Shown here: positions 34,217 to 43,512 of the stretch, piece after piece | Layout of the letters: each line of letters opens with the position of its first letter | Position numbering within the stretch: the stretch's first letter is position 1 | Assembly: GCF_000336635.1 (NCBI RefSeq) | Contig: NZ_AOLY01000007.1 | Location: 185,413 to 249,412, forward strand | Direction: 5' to 3' | DNA length: 64,000 bases | From: Haloarcula japonica DSM 6131 | Lineage (GTDB): Archaea; Halobacteriota; Halobacteria; Halobacteriales; Haloarculaceae | Position numbers and translations under genes: made by a program | Notes under the pieces: model-generated | The model's database searches: none | What the model saw: only the letters and a program-made list of their open reading frames with translations | What the model was told of the DNA's origin: nothing

Positions 34217-36454
34217 ATGACTGCACAGGCTGGTACGGAGACCGCACCGGTGGTCCCCGCACCGATGCCACCGGACGCCGCCGACGCCTGGTACGCGCCG
34301 GACGTTCGTGAGCAAGACGAGGTGTATCCGGGCGTCGTCGTGACCGTCCGACGGGGACCGAATGGGTTCCGGTACGATGTCCGTGATCCAGTACTTTCAG
34401 CGGCAGAGGCCGACGCACTGTCGACTGTCGAGTTACACTTCGAAGGTGCGAACATCGAGCGACCACGGACGCGTGAGGGGGCGGTGGAGCGAATGAACGG
34501 GGGGTTCGACGCGAAACACCGTCGGGTCATCGACCGACTGATCGACGCGTCGCCAGCGAGTCGTCGTCGAATCGAGTACCACGCGCTCTCGTCACTGGCG
34601 TGTTTCGACGACCTGACTCCGTACGCGCTGGATTCCCGCATCGACGTCGCAGACGTAACTGACGACGGCGTCGTCGTCCATACCGACGATTACGCCCCGG
34701 CCGAGACTGACCTCGGACCGGACCCGGCGTATCTCAACCGATTCGCGAGCGAACGTGTCGAGCGCCACACTGTCCGGTTCCAGGGCTTCGAAATTCCGGT
34801 CGTCGTCTACCGCGAGCATCTCCTCGGTGCCGACCCGTTCACGACGAAGTACGCGGTTCGAGAGCCGGACCTGCTCCCGGGCGACGAGCAACTCATCGAG
34901 GTGTGTAAAGAGCGCGTCTGGGAGACCGGAGTCAACGGCGTCGTCGAAGACCGCGTCGAGTTCGTCCGGGAGCGCACTCGCTCGCTCCTTGCCCGGCAGC
35001 TAACCGTCCGTAACACGACCGAATGGGTCGACGCCGCCCGCTACCGGGTCCGGTCGGCGCTGGCCGAACTCGATCTGGCCGTGCCGCCGGTCGACCATCG
35101 GTTTGCTGACGACCGTCTCGACGACCTGCTGTACTACGTCCTTCGGGACCTCGTCGGCTACGGCAAGCTCACCGTCCCGATCCGGGACCACACGCTGGAG
35201 GACATCGAGGCCAACCGGATCGACGAACGCGTGAAGGTCCTCCCGCGCGCTAACCTCGGCCACGACGGCCGCGTACCGACCAATCTCGCCTTCGATTCGG
35301 AGGCGGCGTTCGTCAACGTCGTTACGCAGTTGGCCGCCGACGATGGTGTTGAACTCAACGCCTCGAACCCGAGCGCGAAAGTCAACATCGACCCCGACGG
35401 AGACGGCCTCCACGACGCCGACGATACCATCCGCTGTGCCGTTGCCCTGCCGACTATCAGCGAGGGCGGGCCACACATCTCTATCCGGAAACAGTCGGGC
35501 GATGCGATGACACCGGTCGACCTGGTCCAGCGTGACTCGCTGCCGACGGAACTGGTCGCGCTGCTGTGGCTCCTGTACGAATCCCACGGTGTCGTCCTCT
35601 TCTCGGGACCAACTGGAGCCGGCAAAACGACCCTTATGAATGCCCATATGCCGTTCATCCCGTATCGGGATCGTCCCATCAGTATCGACGAAGGGTCACG
35701 CGAGGTCCGGATTCCCCACGAGACCGGTGTTTCGCTCACCACTCGGGACCACGAACGGGACCACCGCCGCGTGACGATGGCCGACCTGATGACGCAGTGT
35801 AACTATCTGAATCCGGATGTTGAGGTCATCGCTGAGATCAACACGGCCGCGTCCTTCGAAACGTTCGCTGAAACGCTCAACACTGGCCACGGCGTTATCG
35901 GGACGACCCACGCCGACGACATCGAATCGCTTGTCAACCGCGTTATCGAGAAGGGCGTGCCGACATACCTGCTCAAAGAGATCGACCTCGTCGTGTTCCC
36001 TCGGCACGTCGATGGGGAGCGCTACGTCGGCGAGGTAGTCGAGTTCGTCGATGATCCGTCTGTCGTCGAAGGTTCGAACGACCGGAGCGGGACGATACAT
36101 AAGGACGGGACCACTATCCACTGGAACTCCGTCTGCTGGCGACGGCCCGACGGGAGCTTCGAACTCGCCTACGACCACCCGCAGTTCGGCGACGACCAAC
36201 GGCAGGTCGACACTGGTATTTTCGACCGACTCTCGGCCCTCCGTGATGAACCGGTCTCGGCCGTCGAGGACGCGTTCCACCGTCGCCACCGTTACGTCCA
36301 GTACCTCGTTCAGGAGGGACTGACTGATTTCGACGACCTGTTCGGCGTTTTGGCCGACCTGGAGACGAACGAGGCAGCGACGGTCGAGCGACTGCGGCGA
36401 CAGGCCGGCACCCCCGACAATCCGCACTTGGAGGTCAGTACGGGTGACGACTGA
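34217..36454 (+). CDS. Type II/IV secretion system (pilus assembly) ATPase, VirB11/PilB type
   Basis: A 745-residue cytoplasmic hexameric ATPase that powers assembly of type IV pilus-like filaments. The N-terminal half is the archaeal PilB-specific region; the ATPase core has Walker A (SGPTGAGKTTLM, Lys470), an Asp box, SIDEGSREVRIPHE, and a Walker B/His-box stretch VEVIAEINTAASFETFAETLNTGHGVIGTTHAD in part near 540-575. Its stop overlaps the start of the membrane platform gene by 11 bases, the first of a series of overlaps in this operon. Archaellum motor FlaI is related, but no archaellum genes accompany it. Confidence 0.92.
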   Translation: MTAQAGTETAPVVPAPMPPDAADAWYAPDVREQDEVYPGVVVTVRRGPNGFRYDVRDPVLSAAEADALSTVELHFEGANIERPRTREGAVERMNGGFDAKHRRVIDRLIDASPASRRRIEYHALSSLACFDDLTPYALDSRIDVADVTDDGVVVHTDDYAPAETDLGPDPAYLNRFASERVERHTVRFQGFEIPVVVYREHLLGADPFTTKYAVREPDLLPGDEQLIEVCKERVWETGVNGVVEDRVEFVRERTRSLLARQLTVRNTTEWVDAARYRVRSALAELDLAVPPVDHRFADDRLDDLLYYVLRDLVGYGKLTVPIRDHTLEDIEANRIDERVKVLPRANLGHDGRVPTNLAFDSEAAFVNVVTQLAADDGVELNASNPSAKVNIDPDGDGLHDADDTIRCAVALPTISEGGPHISIRKQSGDAMTPVDLVQRDSLPTELVALLWLLYESHGVVLFSGPTGAGKTTLMNAHMPFIPYRDRPISIDEGSREVRIPHETGVSLTTRDHERDHRRVTMADLMTQCNYLNPDVEVIAEINTAASFETFAETLNTGHGVIGTTHADDIESLVNRVIEKGVPTYLLKEIDLVVFPRHVDGERYVGEVVEFVDDPSVVEGSNDRSGTIHKDGTTIHWNSVCWRRPDGSFELAYDHPQFGDDQRQVDTGIFDRLSALRDEPVSAVEDAFHRRHRYVQYLVQEGLTDFDDLFGVLADLETNEAATVERLRRQAGTPDNPHLEVSTGDD

Positions 36455-38336
36455 GGCCGGCGGGACGCTCGGCTTGCTCGACCGGGGCCTGTACGCCCTG
36501 TTCGCCCACCATGCCGAGGACGACCGCCACGCAAGCACGCGTGACCGCTATCGGGCCGCCTATCCAAGCGCCGGGTTCGGCGTTTACGTCTCCAGAGTGT
36601 ACGGACTTTCGTGGCTAGCGCTCTGTGTCGGTGTCGTCGGAACTGCGACGATAGCGATGCTCGTACCGTCGGGGACCTTCGACTCGTTCGTCGCGGTGCT
36701 CCAGCAGAGCCTCCCGGTGATTAACCGACTGGCGCTCCCAGAAGTGCCTCGGCTCCTCGTGGCTACTGTCCTCGGAGCTGTCGCTGGACTTACGCTCAAA
36801 CGGGGCGTATTCGTCGCCGGGAACCGGTATCTCTCGTGGGTCGCCAGCGCACGGCGAGCGGACATCGCAGCCACGCTCCCCGGCGCAGTCCGATACCTCA
36901 GAGTCCTCGCCTCCGGAACGCACGACCGACGCGAGATGCTACGCGCCGTTGCCGAACAGGACGCCTACGGCGAGACGGCGGTCGCCTTCCGGCGCGCACT
37001 CAATCAGGGGATTCTCACCGGCAGTCTCGATACCGGTATCGAGCGGGTCGCCAGCGAGACGCCTTCACGGGACCTGCTTGCGCCGTTTCTGCTGAAGTTC
37101 CGCGAACACGCGAACCAGAGCGCTGAGGCGCTGGAGGGATATCTGGAGATGGAGGGGCGCTTGCTCTCACACGAGCAGAGCCGACAGCACGAACGGGCGA
37201 CCGGCTATCTCGAACTCCTCGCGGAACTGTTCGTCGTGTTGCTGGTGTTGCCCGCGCTCGTCGTGCTCATCGTCACTGTGATGGGTATTCTCGCGCCCGG
37301 CCTCTCCGAGCCCGTTGCGACACCGCTGGGCGAGACGACTGTCCGTGCCATCGTCGTCTACGGGAGTGCGGCGTTCGTGATGGCTACCGGTCTGCTGGCG
37401 GCCTTCGTCGTTGCTACGCTCCGACCGCGGAACACAGCCGCCCCGAATTACAGCCTGCCGGACAGCCCCGTTGCGATATTCGCGACAATTCCTTCGAACC
37501 CTGCGAGCGCGCTCCTCGCCTGCGCGCCCCTGGGTGCGGTCGTCGCGGCAGGCCTCTGGTCACTGGGCTACCGTCCGGTCAACGTCGCGCTCCTCTCGTA
37601 TGCCACCGTCGGCGTTCCCGTCGGTGTGGTAACGGTCCGCCGGGCCAGAGCGGACGACGCGAAGGATCGAGAGATTCAGGACTTCGTTCACGCTGTCGCC
37701 GGCCACGTCGCGCTGGGCCGCCCGTTTCCAGAGGCGGTCCGACGTGTCGCCGACGACGTGGAACTCGGGGCGCTCGCCAGCGATGTCCAGTCACTCGCGT
37801 TCACACTGTCGCTCGGTGATAGCCCCGGCGACGCCGCGGCTGACAGGCGGGCCGCGGCACTCGATCAGTTCGTCGACCGCGTCGGTACGCCGATGGCTGA
37901 ACAGACCATCGGGCTGGTCGTCGGCGCATTGGATACGGGCAGCGATGCGGAGGACGTGTTCGAGACGCTCCAGACAGAGATCGGGCAACTCTACCATCTC
38001 CGGAAATCCATCCGCTCAGCCCTGCTCGTCTACGTCGCCGTCGGTTGGACGACGGCGCTGCTCGTCATCGGTATCACCGTTGCCGTCAACGTCTACGTCC
38101 TCGATAGCTTCGCGCAACTGTCGTCAGTTTCGGGCGGTGCGAACATCGCCTTCGACCCGAGCGCGATCAAACCCGTCCGGGAGCAACACCGGTTCTATGT
38201 CGTCACGCAGGCGACGATGCTGGCCTGTGGCTGGTTCGCCGGCACAGCGAGTCGCGGGACGTACGAGGCTCTGTTACACTCCTCGGGATTGGTACTCATC
38301 GCCTACGTCGTTTTCGCGGGGGCTGGTCTGATTTGA
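36444..38336 (+). CDS. Type II secretion system F-family membrane platform protein (PilC/TadC type)
   Basis: A 630-residue polytopic membrane protein, starting at GTG within the end of the ATPase gene. Two T2SSF modules are visible, each a helical cytoplasmic domain (LPGAVRYLRVLASGTHDRREMLRAVAEQ in part near 145; DFVHAVAGHVALGRPFPEAVRR near 415) followed by hydrophobic segments (FVVLLVLPALVVLIVTVMGILAP; LLVYVAVGWTTALLVIGITVAV in part). It anchors the ATPase and the growing filament in the membrane. It overlaps the following pilin-like gene by four bases (TTGA). Confidence 0.9.
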   Translation: MTTEAGGTLGLLDRGLYALFAHHAEDDRHASTRDRYRAAYPSAGFGVYVSRVYGLSWLALCVGVVGTATIAMLVPSGTFDSFVAVLQQSLPVINRLALPEVPRLLVATVLGAVAGLTLKRGVFVAGNRYLSWVASARRADIAATLPGAVRYLRVLASGTHDRREMLRAVAEQDAYGETAVAFRRALNQGILTGSLDTGIERVASETPSRDLLAPFLLKFREHANQSAEALEGYLEMEGRLLSHEQSRQHERATGYLELLAELFVVLLVLPALVVLIVTVMGILAPGLSEPVATPLGETTVRAIVVYGSAAFVMATGLLAAFVVATLRPRNTAAPNYSLPDSPVAIFATIPSNPASALLACAPLGAVVAAGLWSLGYRPVNVALLSYATVGVPVGVVTVRRARADDAKDREIQDFVHAVAGHVALGRPFPEAVRRVADDVELGALASDVQSLAFTLSLGDSPGDAAADRRAAALDQFVDRVGTPMAEQTIGLVVGALDTGSDAEDVFETLQTEIGQLYHLRKSIRSALLVYVAVGWTTALLVIGITVAVNVYVLDSFAQLSSVSGGANIAFDPSAIKPVREQHRFYVVTQATMLACGWFAGTASRGTYEALLHSSGLVLIAYVVFAGAGLI

Positions 38337-39058
38337 TTGGCAACACTGACGCGCAGTCCCACGTAGTCGGCGTGGTGCTGTTGCTCGGCCTCACCGTCGT
38401 TGCACTCGGTGGACTGACGGCTGTCGTCGGGACTGTCGTCGACGGGCACACGGCGACTGCCGACGAGGCCCGCGTCGCCAACACGTTCGAGACGGCGTTC
38501 CGGCCGGTCGAGCGGACGGGCCACCAGACGGCCCGTGTTCGGTTTACTGAAGGGCAGTTGACCACAGTGGAGCGAGAGCTCCGAGTCCGCAACGACTCCG
38601 GCGTCCAGCGAACGGTCTCCATCGACGCAGTGATGTACGACTCCGGTGACAGCCGCGTTCGCTTTCTCGCCGGGAGCGTCGTCCGCGGAACGGCGAGGAA
38701 TGCGTGGCTCGAAACTGATCCGCCAGTGACGGCGACGCGGGACGACACGGCCGTCATCGTCGGCGCGCCGCTCGTCAACGCCAGCGGCGGCACAGTGTCC
38801 GGGACGGGCGGCGTCTCCGCACGCATCCGCCAGAACGTCAGCCACGAGCGCGAACGGCTCCCGCCCGACAACTACAGCGTGGCTATCGAGACGGAAACGC
38901 CCCGTCCGTTCACCGAGTACTTCCAGCGGGTTGGAGCAACGACGCGAGTCAAAGACATCGACGGCGACGGTGTCCAGAGCGTCGTAGCAACGTTCCCGGG
39001 CCGCCAGACGCTGTATCTCGTCCGCCACAACATGCGGACGGAGGTGGGGCATGGATAA
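38333..39058 (+). CDS. Pilin-like protein 1 of the pilus operon (archaeal type IV pilin N-terminus)
   Basis: A 241-residue protein starting at TTG inside the previous stop codon. The N-terminus NTDA-QSHVVGVVLLLGLTVVA is like an archaeal prepilin: a short polar leader, Ala at the likely cleavage position, Gln at +1 and then a hydrophobic helix. The remainder is extracellular, beta-rich and Asn/Thr-rich with possible N-glycosylation sequons (NASG, NVSH). It is the largest of the five small operon proteins and the best candidate for a major or tip subunit; this is inference. Confidence 0.8.
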   Translation: MIGNTDAQSHVVGVVLLLGLTVVALGGLTAVVGTVVDGHTATADEARVANTFETAFRPVERTGHQTARVRFTEGQLTTVERELRVRNDSGVQRTVSIDAVMYDSGDSRVRFLAGSVVRGTARNAWLETDPPVTATRDDTAVIVGAPLVNASGGTVSGTGGVSARIRQNVSHERERLPPDNYSVAIETETPRPFTEYFQRVGATTRVKDIDGDGVQSVVATFPGRQTLYLVRHNMRTEVGHG

Positions 39059-39497
39059 CCGCGCACTCAGCACTGTCGTCGAGAAACTGCTGAGCATGGG
39101 TCTCGTGCTGCTGTACATCGGATTAGTGACGACTACGCTGTACGGTGGCACTGTCCCGGCGTATCAATCCGCTGTCGGGACGGAACTCGGCGACAGAACG
39201 CTCGCCGAAGCGACGGCCCGCGTCGAACAGGCGATTCCGCCGAATGCCCGGGCTGTCTCGGCAACTGTTCGGGTATCGCTGCCGGAGACCATCGACGGGG
39301 CAGGGTACAGCATCCGGACTGACGGACCTGCGCTCGTCCTCGACCATCCCGACCCAGAAATCGGCGGTCGGACACAGCCGCTGTTGCCTGATAGAGTCGA
39401 TACCCTCGCAGGCGAGTGGCAGAGCGGCAGTCCAACCGTGGTCACGGTTTCCGGAACGCGAGGGAGCGTGACGGTGACACTGGAGGAGGAGCGATGA
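39051..39497 (+). CDS. Pilin-like protein 2 of the pilus operon
   Basis: A 148-residue protein with leader MDNRA and then LSTVVEKLLSMGLVLLYIGL, matching Arg-Ala before a putative prepilin peptidase site. The hydrophobic helix spans residues 6-35. A Glu lies early in the helix, as in bacterial type IV pilins, where it guides assembly. The rest is a small beta domain ending in TVTLEEER. It overlaps the preceding gene by 8 bases and the next by 4, suggesting translational coupling. I know it as a haloarchaea-type domain of unknown function rather than a named pilin. Confidence 0.78.
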   Translation: MDNRALSTVVEKLLSMGLVLLYIGLVTTTLYGGTVPAYQSAVGTELGDRTLAEATARVEQAIPPNARAVSATVRVSLPETIDGAGYSIRTDGPALVLDHPDPEIGGRTQPLLPDRVDTLAGEWQSGSPTVVTVSGTRGSVTVTLEEER

Positions 39498-40198
39498 CCG
39501 TGCCGAGCCGTCGCTGTGACAATTCCACACGCGCACAGACGTCGCTACCGGCGCTGGGAATCGCGCTCGTGTTACTGACCGTCGTCACCGGACTGGGGGT
39601 CGCCATGGCCGACACCGCGATTGCCGGCGCGGACAGGGCCCCCGATGAGCGGCGGGTCGCCGCCGCTATCGCTGACCAGCTCGTCGCGGGGGACGGTCCA
39701 CTGGCCGCCCGGAGCAACGTCCTCAACCAATCTCGGGTGGACGACTTCGACCAGTCCGCTCTAGAGGAGAACGCACCGCCGGCCAGCGAGTATGCGGTCA
39801 GCGTCAAATTGGCTGACGAGGAGATAGCACGTAGCGGCACGGTGCAGGGCGGTACGCGAATCAGTCGTCTCATCGTGGTCGAGGCGCGGGAACCACGAAC
39901 ACTCACGCCCGACCTGACGACGACCGACGCGGTGACGCTCCCTCGCCGGAGTGCGCGGGCGACAGTGACAATCGACCCGCCCACCGGTACGTCTGTCTGG
40001 ACGGTCCGCGCTAACGACCGGGTCGTCCTCCATAACAGAAGCGGGCTGGACGGCAGCTACGAGGTTTCGCTGGTGCCCTACGAGACGACGGAGCTTCGCT
40101 TCCAGCGCGCCGGCCGACTCGAATCCGGCAACGTGACCGTAGAGTACGATGCCCCGCGGTCGACGAAGGAAACCCTGGTGGTGACCGTTGATGCGTAG
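39494..40198 (+). CDS. Pilin-like protein 3 of the pilus operon
   Basis: A 234-residue protein. A longer polar leader (TVPSRRCDNSTRA) precedes QTSLPALGIALVLLTVVTGL, again Arg-Ala then Gln at the expected cleavage site. After the helix an extracellular domain shows repeated beta strands (YAVSVKLADEEIARSGTVQ, WTVRANDRVVLHNRSGLDGS), with NQS and NRS sequons. The ATG at 39494 overlaps the upstream stop by 4 bases (ATGA); a longer frame to 39416 would lie inside the previous gene and is unlikely. Confidence 0.78.
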   Translation: MTVPSRRCDNSTRAQTSLPALGIALVLLTVVTGLGVAMADTAIAGADRAPDERRVAAAIADQLVAGDGPLAARSNVLNQSRVDDFDQSALEENAPPASEYAVSVKLADEEIARSGTVQGGTRISRLIVVEAREPRTLTPDLTTTDAVTLPRRSARATVTIDPPTGTSVWTVRANDRVVLHNRSGLDGSYEVSLVPYETTELRFQRAGRLESGNVTVEYDAPRSTKETLVVTVDA

Positions 40199-40595
40199 AG
40201 CCCAGCTACCATTGTCGCTCGTGGAAGTTGCCCTCGGGACAGTGCTGATTCTCGGTGTCGCGCTCGGGTTTGTACTGGGGACGCCAGCACCGGATCGACA
40301 GGGACCACAGCTTGACGCCTATGCCTCGGACACGGCGACCCTCCTCGCTAACGACCCGCCGCGACATGACGGTGCGACGCGACTGCAGGAGGTCGTTTCG
40401 AGTCCAGCAGCCTTCGACCGGGAACAGGATGCACTTTCGAACCGGGTCGCCCGAATCCTGCCCGACAATGTCCTCTTCCGGGTCGAAACACCGCACGGCG
40501 CGGTCGGAACACCGACGCCACAGGGCGTCAGCACTGGGACCGCAACTGTACCGACGGGACACGGGAGTGTCCAAATCATCGTGTGGTACGCATGA
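40191..40595 (+). CDS. Pilin-like protein 4 of the pilus operon (pseudopilin-like)
   Basis: A 134-residue protein whose N-terminus MRRA-QLPLSLVEVALGTVLILGVALGF is strikingly like bacterial type IV pseudopilins (hydrophobic stretch with a Glu a few residues after cleavage). Arg-Ala precedes the likely processing site. The soluble part is short. It overlaps the previous gene by 8 bases and the next by 4. A minor-pilin role initiating filament assembly is an inference. Confidence 0.78.
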   Translation: MRRAQLPLSLVEVALGTVLILGVALGFVLGTPAPDRQGPQLDAYASDTATLLANDPPRHDGATRLQEVVSSPAAFDREQDALSNRVARILPDNVLFRVETPHGAVGTPTPQGVSTGTATVPTGHGSVQIIVWYA

Positions 40596-41125
40596 CCCGG
40601 CGCGGCCAGCTAGTCCTCGTTGCGGCCACGGTCGTGGCTGTTGCACTTGTCCCGATTCTCTTTGCGTCCCTCCAACTGGGCTATCACGACGACGTTCGGT
40701 CGACAGCCGATTACGACGACGATCCCTCGGCTGATGCGCTTCGGGTCCTTGAGCGAGCCGTCGCAACCGAGAGCGCATCCATCCCAAGCCAGTACGCTTG
40801 GTCAGCGAACGATTCGGCAGTGACGGCCGTTCGCACTGGACTGGAGCCTCAGATCGACCGTCTCCAGACGTCCCAAATCGAGGACGGTATCCACTACAAT
40901 ACAACCTACAACGGTACTGCGGCACGGAAGTGGAAAGACGCGAACTGTCCCTCCGGACCGGGCCGCCAGTTTGGGGTCTGCGTCGCCGACCGTGGCGTCG
41001 TCACTCAGGACCGCGTGGGCCGCACGCACGTTCTTGCTGTCGGCTTCGACGTGACGACGACGACCGAACGGGGCGAAACCACTGTCACCGTAGTTCTGGA
41101 AACCAGCGGTCGGTCATCGCGGTGA
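40592..41125 (+). CDS. Pilin-like protein 5 of the pilus operon
   Basis: A 177-residue protein beginning MTRRG-QLVLVAATVVAVALVPILF, a textbook archaeal class III signal (Arg-Arg-Gly, then Gln and a hydrophobic helix). Two Cys residues (CPSGPGRQFGVC) in the extracellular domain could form a disulfide, unusual within this operon. NDS and NTT sequons are present. It is the last gene of the operon, ending 57 bases before the convergent lipoprotein gene. Confidence 0.78.
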   Translation: MTRRGQLVLVAATVVAVALVPILFASLQLGYHDDVRSTADYDDDPSADALRVLERAVATESASIPSQYAWSANDSAVTAVRTGLEPQIDRLQTSQIEDGIHYNTTYNGTAARKWKDANCPSGPGRQFGVCVADRGVVTQDRVGRTHVLAVGFDVTTTTERGETTVTVVLETSGRSSR

Positions 41126-41182
41126 CTGTCTGAAACAAAAGCTGCCTCTCCCGCCGCAAATCAGGAGGCTGTCCGTAGTGTG

Positions 41183-41695
41183 TTATTCCGTCTCGCCCGG
41201 TGTCTCAGTTCGAACCTGCGATCGGATCTGTTCGAACGTCGATTGCGGGAAGAGCCCGGTGACGCTATCGACTGAGAGGGTATCGATGAGGCCGGCCGGC
41301 GGGCCAGTGACCAACAGCGCACCCGCCCGGGAAATGGAGTCATCGACAGTGAGACCGAGCTCAGATGTCGCACGCTCCTCGAACGAATTGATTGCGTCTT
41401 CAGCAAGGTCCTCCTGTGCGGTACGGTACTCTGCTTGCGCCTCACTCTGTGTGAGGTTCCCCGCCTGAAGTTCGGACTGGATCTCCTGTTGTCGTTCCTG
41501 CAACTGCGTCTGGTCTGGTTCGACTCCGACCGTCACCGTCGCAGGCTCCCCGCCCGCGCTCTGGCTTTGTGATCCTGTACCCGTGTTCGGTCCGTCGTTG
41601 TCGCCTCCCTGAAGGGCGTTACAGCCGGCGAGCGACACTGTCGCGCTCGCTCCGGCGAGTTCCATGAATCGTCGGCGTGTGGACTCAAATTCCAT
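41183..41695 (-). CDS. Tat-exported lipoprotein, function unknown
   Basis: A 170-residue protein. Its N-terminus STRRRFMELAGASATVSLAGCNA combines a twin-Arg motif with a lipobox (LAGC), so it should be exported by Tat, lipid-modified at Cys25 and anchored outside the membrane. A low-complexity Gly/Ser/Asn/Gln linker follows, then a Gln/Glu-rich helical segment (QTQLQERQQEIQSELQAGNL) likely to be coiled coil, and a small C-terminal domain. It is convergent with the pilus operon and might interact with surface structures, but nothing in the sequence proves that. Confidence 0.8.
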   Translation of the reverse strand: MEFESTRRRFMELAGASATVSLAGCNALQGGDNDGPNTGTGSQSQSAGGEPATVTVGVEPDQTQLQERQQEIQSELQAGNLTQSEAQAEYRTAQEDLAEDAINSFEERATSELGLTVDDSISRAGALLVTGPPAGLIDTLSVDSVTGLFPQSTFEQIRSQVRTETPGETE

Positions 41696-41839
41696 TATTG
41701 GCTAGCGCGGGTCCCGCGGTGTAACCCTTCTGGTAGCCGACCGCGGCCCCCAGTCCCTGCGGTCGCCCTCTTGAACACTGTGGCTTCGAGAGACGAAAGA
41801 CAGTGGTGCCTGTGGTCCAATGATGAATCAATAGCGCGT

Positions 41840-43444
41840 ATGGCGGGACTGGAGCCGGGGAGCACGCTGGACGCACCACAGCAAGACGTGATTCCGACGC
41901 TTGCCGACGACGAAGCTGGGACGGTCGTCTGGCACCGCGAACACCTTCGGATTCGTGACCAGGCTGCAGTAGCGAGGGCTGCAGCATCCGAGTACGTGCT
42001 TCCGCTGTTCGTGTTCGACCCGGTGTTTTACGGCGCTGATGGCCTCGCCTGTGACAGCCGCATCCGGTTCCTGCACGACTGTCTGGCCGACCTCTCGGAC
42101 CAGTATCACACCGTGACCGGCCGCGGGCTCACCTACGCCCACGGGGATCCGGTGGACGTACTGCGGCGGTTCCGCGAGGCTGGCTGGGATATCGTGACGA
42201 TGGCCGTTCCCACTGGACGCTACGGCCAAGAGCGGGACCGTCGCGTGCAGGAACAGTGCGGCGTGACATTCATCGACGGCGACGGGCTGATTCGCGACCG
42301 AACAGAGACTCGCGAGGGGTGGCAGGACGACGTGTCGGCGTGGTTCTCCGCCGACCAGTACGACTGGGACCCGAGCACGGTCGTCTCACGGAGCTTCGAC
42401 AGCGGTACCGACATCGATGTGATCGAGGACCACTACGACGTCACGCCGTCGAAGTCCGACGTGCCTCGCGGCGGGACCGGGCCAGCACGCGAACGGCTAT
42501 CGGCGTTCGCCGAGCGGATCGACGACTACCCGGGGAACATCTCTGCGCCGACAGACGCGCGGGACGGGACCAGCGGACTCTCGCCGTATCTCGCCTTTGG
42601 CTGTCTCTCCGTGCGACAGGTCATCCAGTACATCGACGAGCACGCACCCGACGGTCGCGGAAAAGAGATGTTCGTTTCGCGGTTGTTCTGGAACAAACAC
42701 TACGAGCAGAAGCTCGAAGACTGGTCCGGCTGGCTCGATACGGCAGTGAACCCGGTGTTCGAGGGGTTCAACGCGGAGCAGTACGATCCGGATCTGGTGG
42801 ATGCCTGGAAGCACGGACGGACTGGGTTTCCAATGGTCGACGCGTCGATGCGGTGTCTCAAACAGACGGGCTGGCTCAACTTCCGGATGCGGGCGATGTG
42901 TGCATCGGTCTACTATCACCTGCTCCAGCAGCCCTGGCGGATCGGCGCGGACTGGTTTTACCACCACCTCATCGACGCTTCTGCGGCGATCAACTACACG
43001 CAGTGGCAGTCCCAGTGCGGGCTGGTCGGCAAGCCGACGCTCCGGCTGTACAACCCCCGAAAGCAGGTCCGCGATCAGGACCCGGACGGTGAATTCATCC
43101 GTCGATGGGTGCCCGAACTCGACTCGCTCCCCGACGAGCACCTCGCCCGGCCCGAGCAGACGCCGGTCCACGTGCAGGCGTCCTGTGGCGTCGATATCGG
43201 TGAAACGTACCCGCATCCGGTAGTCGACTACGACGCGGCCCGACAGGCGTTACGCCGGCGGTACGAGGCGGTTCGTGCCGACGCGGCCGACGCCCTACGC
43301 GACCCAGCGATTGCCCGTCGAGCCTCTTTCTCCGGCGGCCGTGACGCCGCTGTACGTATCGCTACGGAACACGGGACGGATGCCTCAAACAGCGAAGCAA
43401 ACGCCGGGACCCAGACCAGTCTCGGCTCGTTCGGCGACGAGTAG
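41840..43444 (+). CDS. phr: Deoxyribodipyrimidine photolyase (cryptochrome/photolyase family)
   Basis: A 534-residue photolyase that would repair UV-induced pyrimidine dimers using blue light. The N-terminal antenna domain starts at TVVWHREHLRIRDQAAVARA near residue 31. The FAD-binding helical domain contains SPYLAFGCLSVRQV near 250, FWNKHYEQKLEDW near 290, the FAD/DNA signature GRTGFPMVDASMRCLKQTGW near 330-350 and WQSQCGLVGKP near 390. Those last segments fit a class I CPD photolyase. ATG 41840 gives the most reasonable start; an upstream TTG at 41771 is possible. Confidence 0.92.
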   Translation: MAGLEPGSTLDAPQQDVIPTLADDEAGTVVWHREHLRIRDQAAVARAAASEYVLPLFVFDPVFYGADGLACDSRIRFLHDCLADLSDQYHTVTGRGLTYAHGDPVDVLRRFREAGWDIVTMAVPTGRYGQERDRRVQEQCGVTFIDGDGLIRDRTETREGWQDDVSAWFSADQYDWDPSTVVSRSFDSGTDIDVIEDHYDVTPSKSDVPRGGTGPARERLSAFAERIDDYPGNISAPTDARDGTSGLSPYLAFGCLSVRQVIQYIDEHAPDGRGKEMFVSRLFWNKHYEQKLEDWSGWLDTAVNPVFEGFNAEQYDPDLVDAWKHGRTGFPMVDASMRCLKQTGWLNFRMRAMCASVYYHLLQQPWRIGADWFYHHLIDASAAINYTQWQSQCGLVGKPTLRLYNPRKQVRDQDPDGEFIRRWVPELDSLPDEHLARPEQTPVHVQASCGVDIGETYPHPVVDYDAARQALRRRYEAVRADAADALRDPAIARRASFSGGRDAAVRIATEHGTDASNSEANAGTQTSLGSFGDE

Positions 43445-43512
43445 GGCCAACATCCGTTCAGTGTTGCCAAACGCCAAAGAGGCTAAGACGGTCGCCGACC
43501 CACACGTGTACA

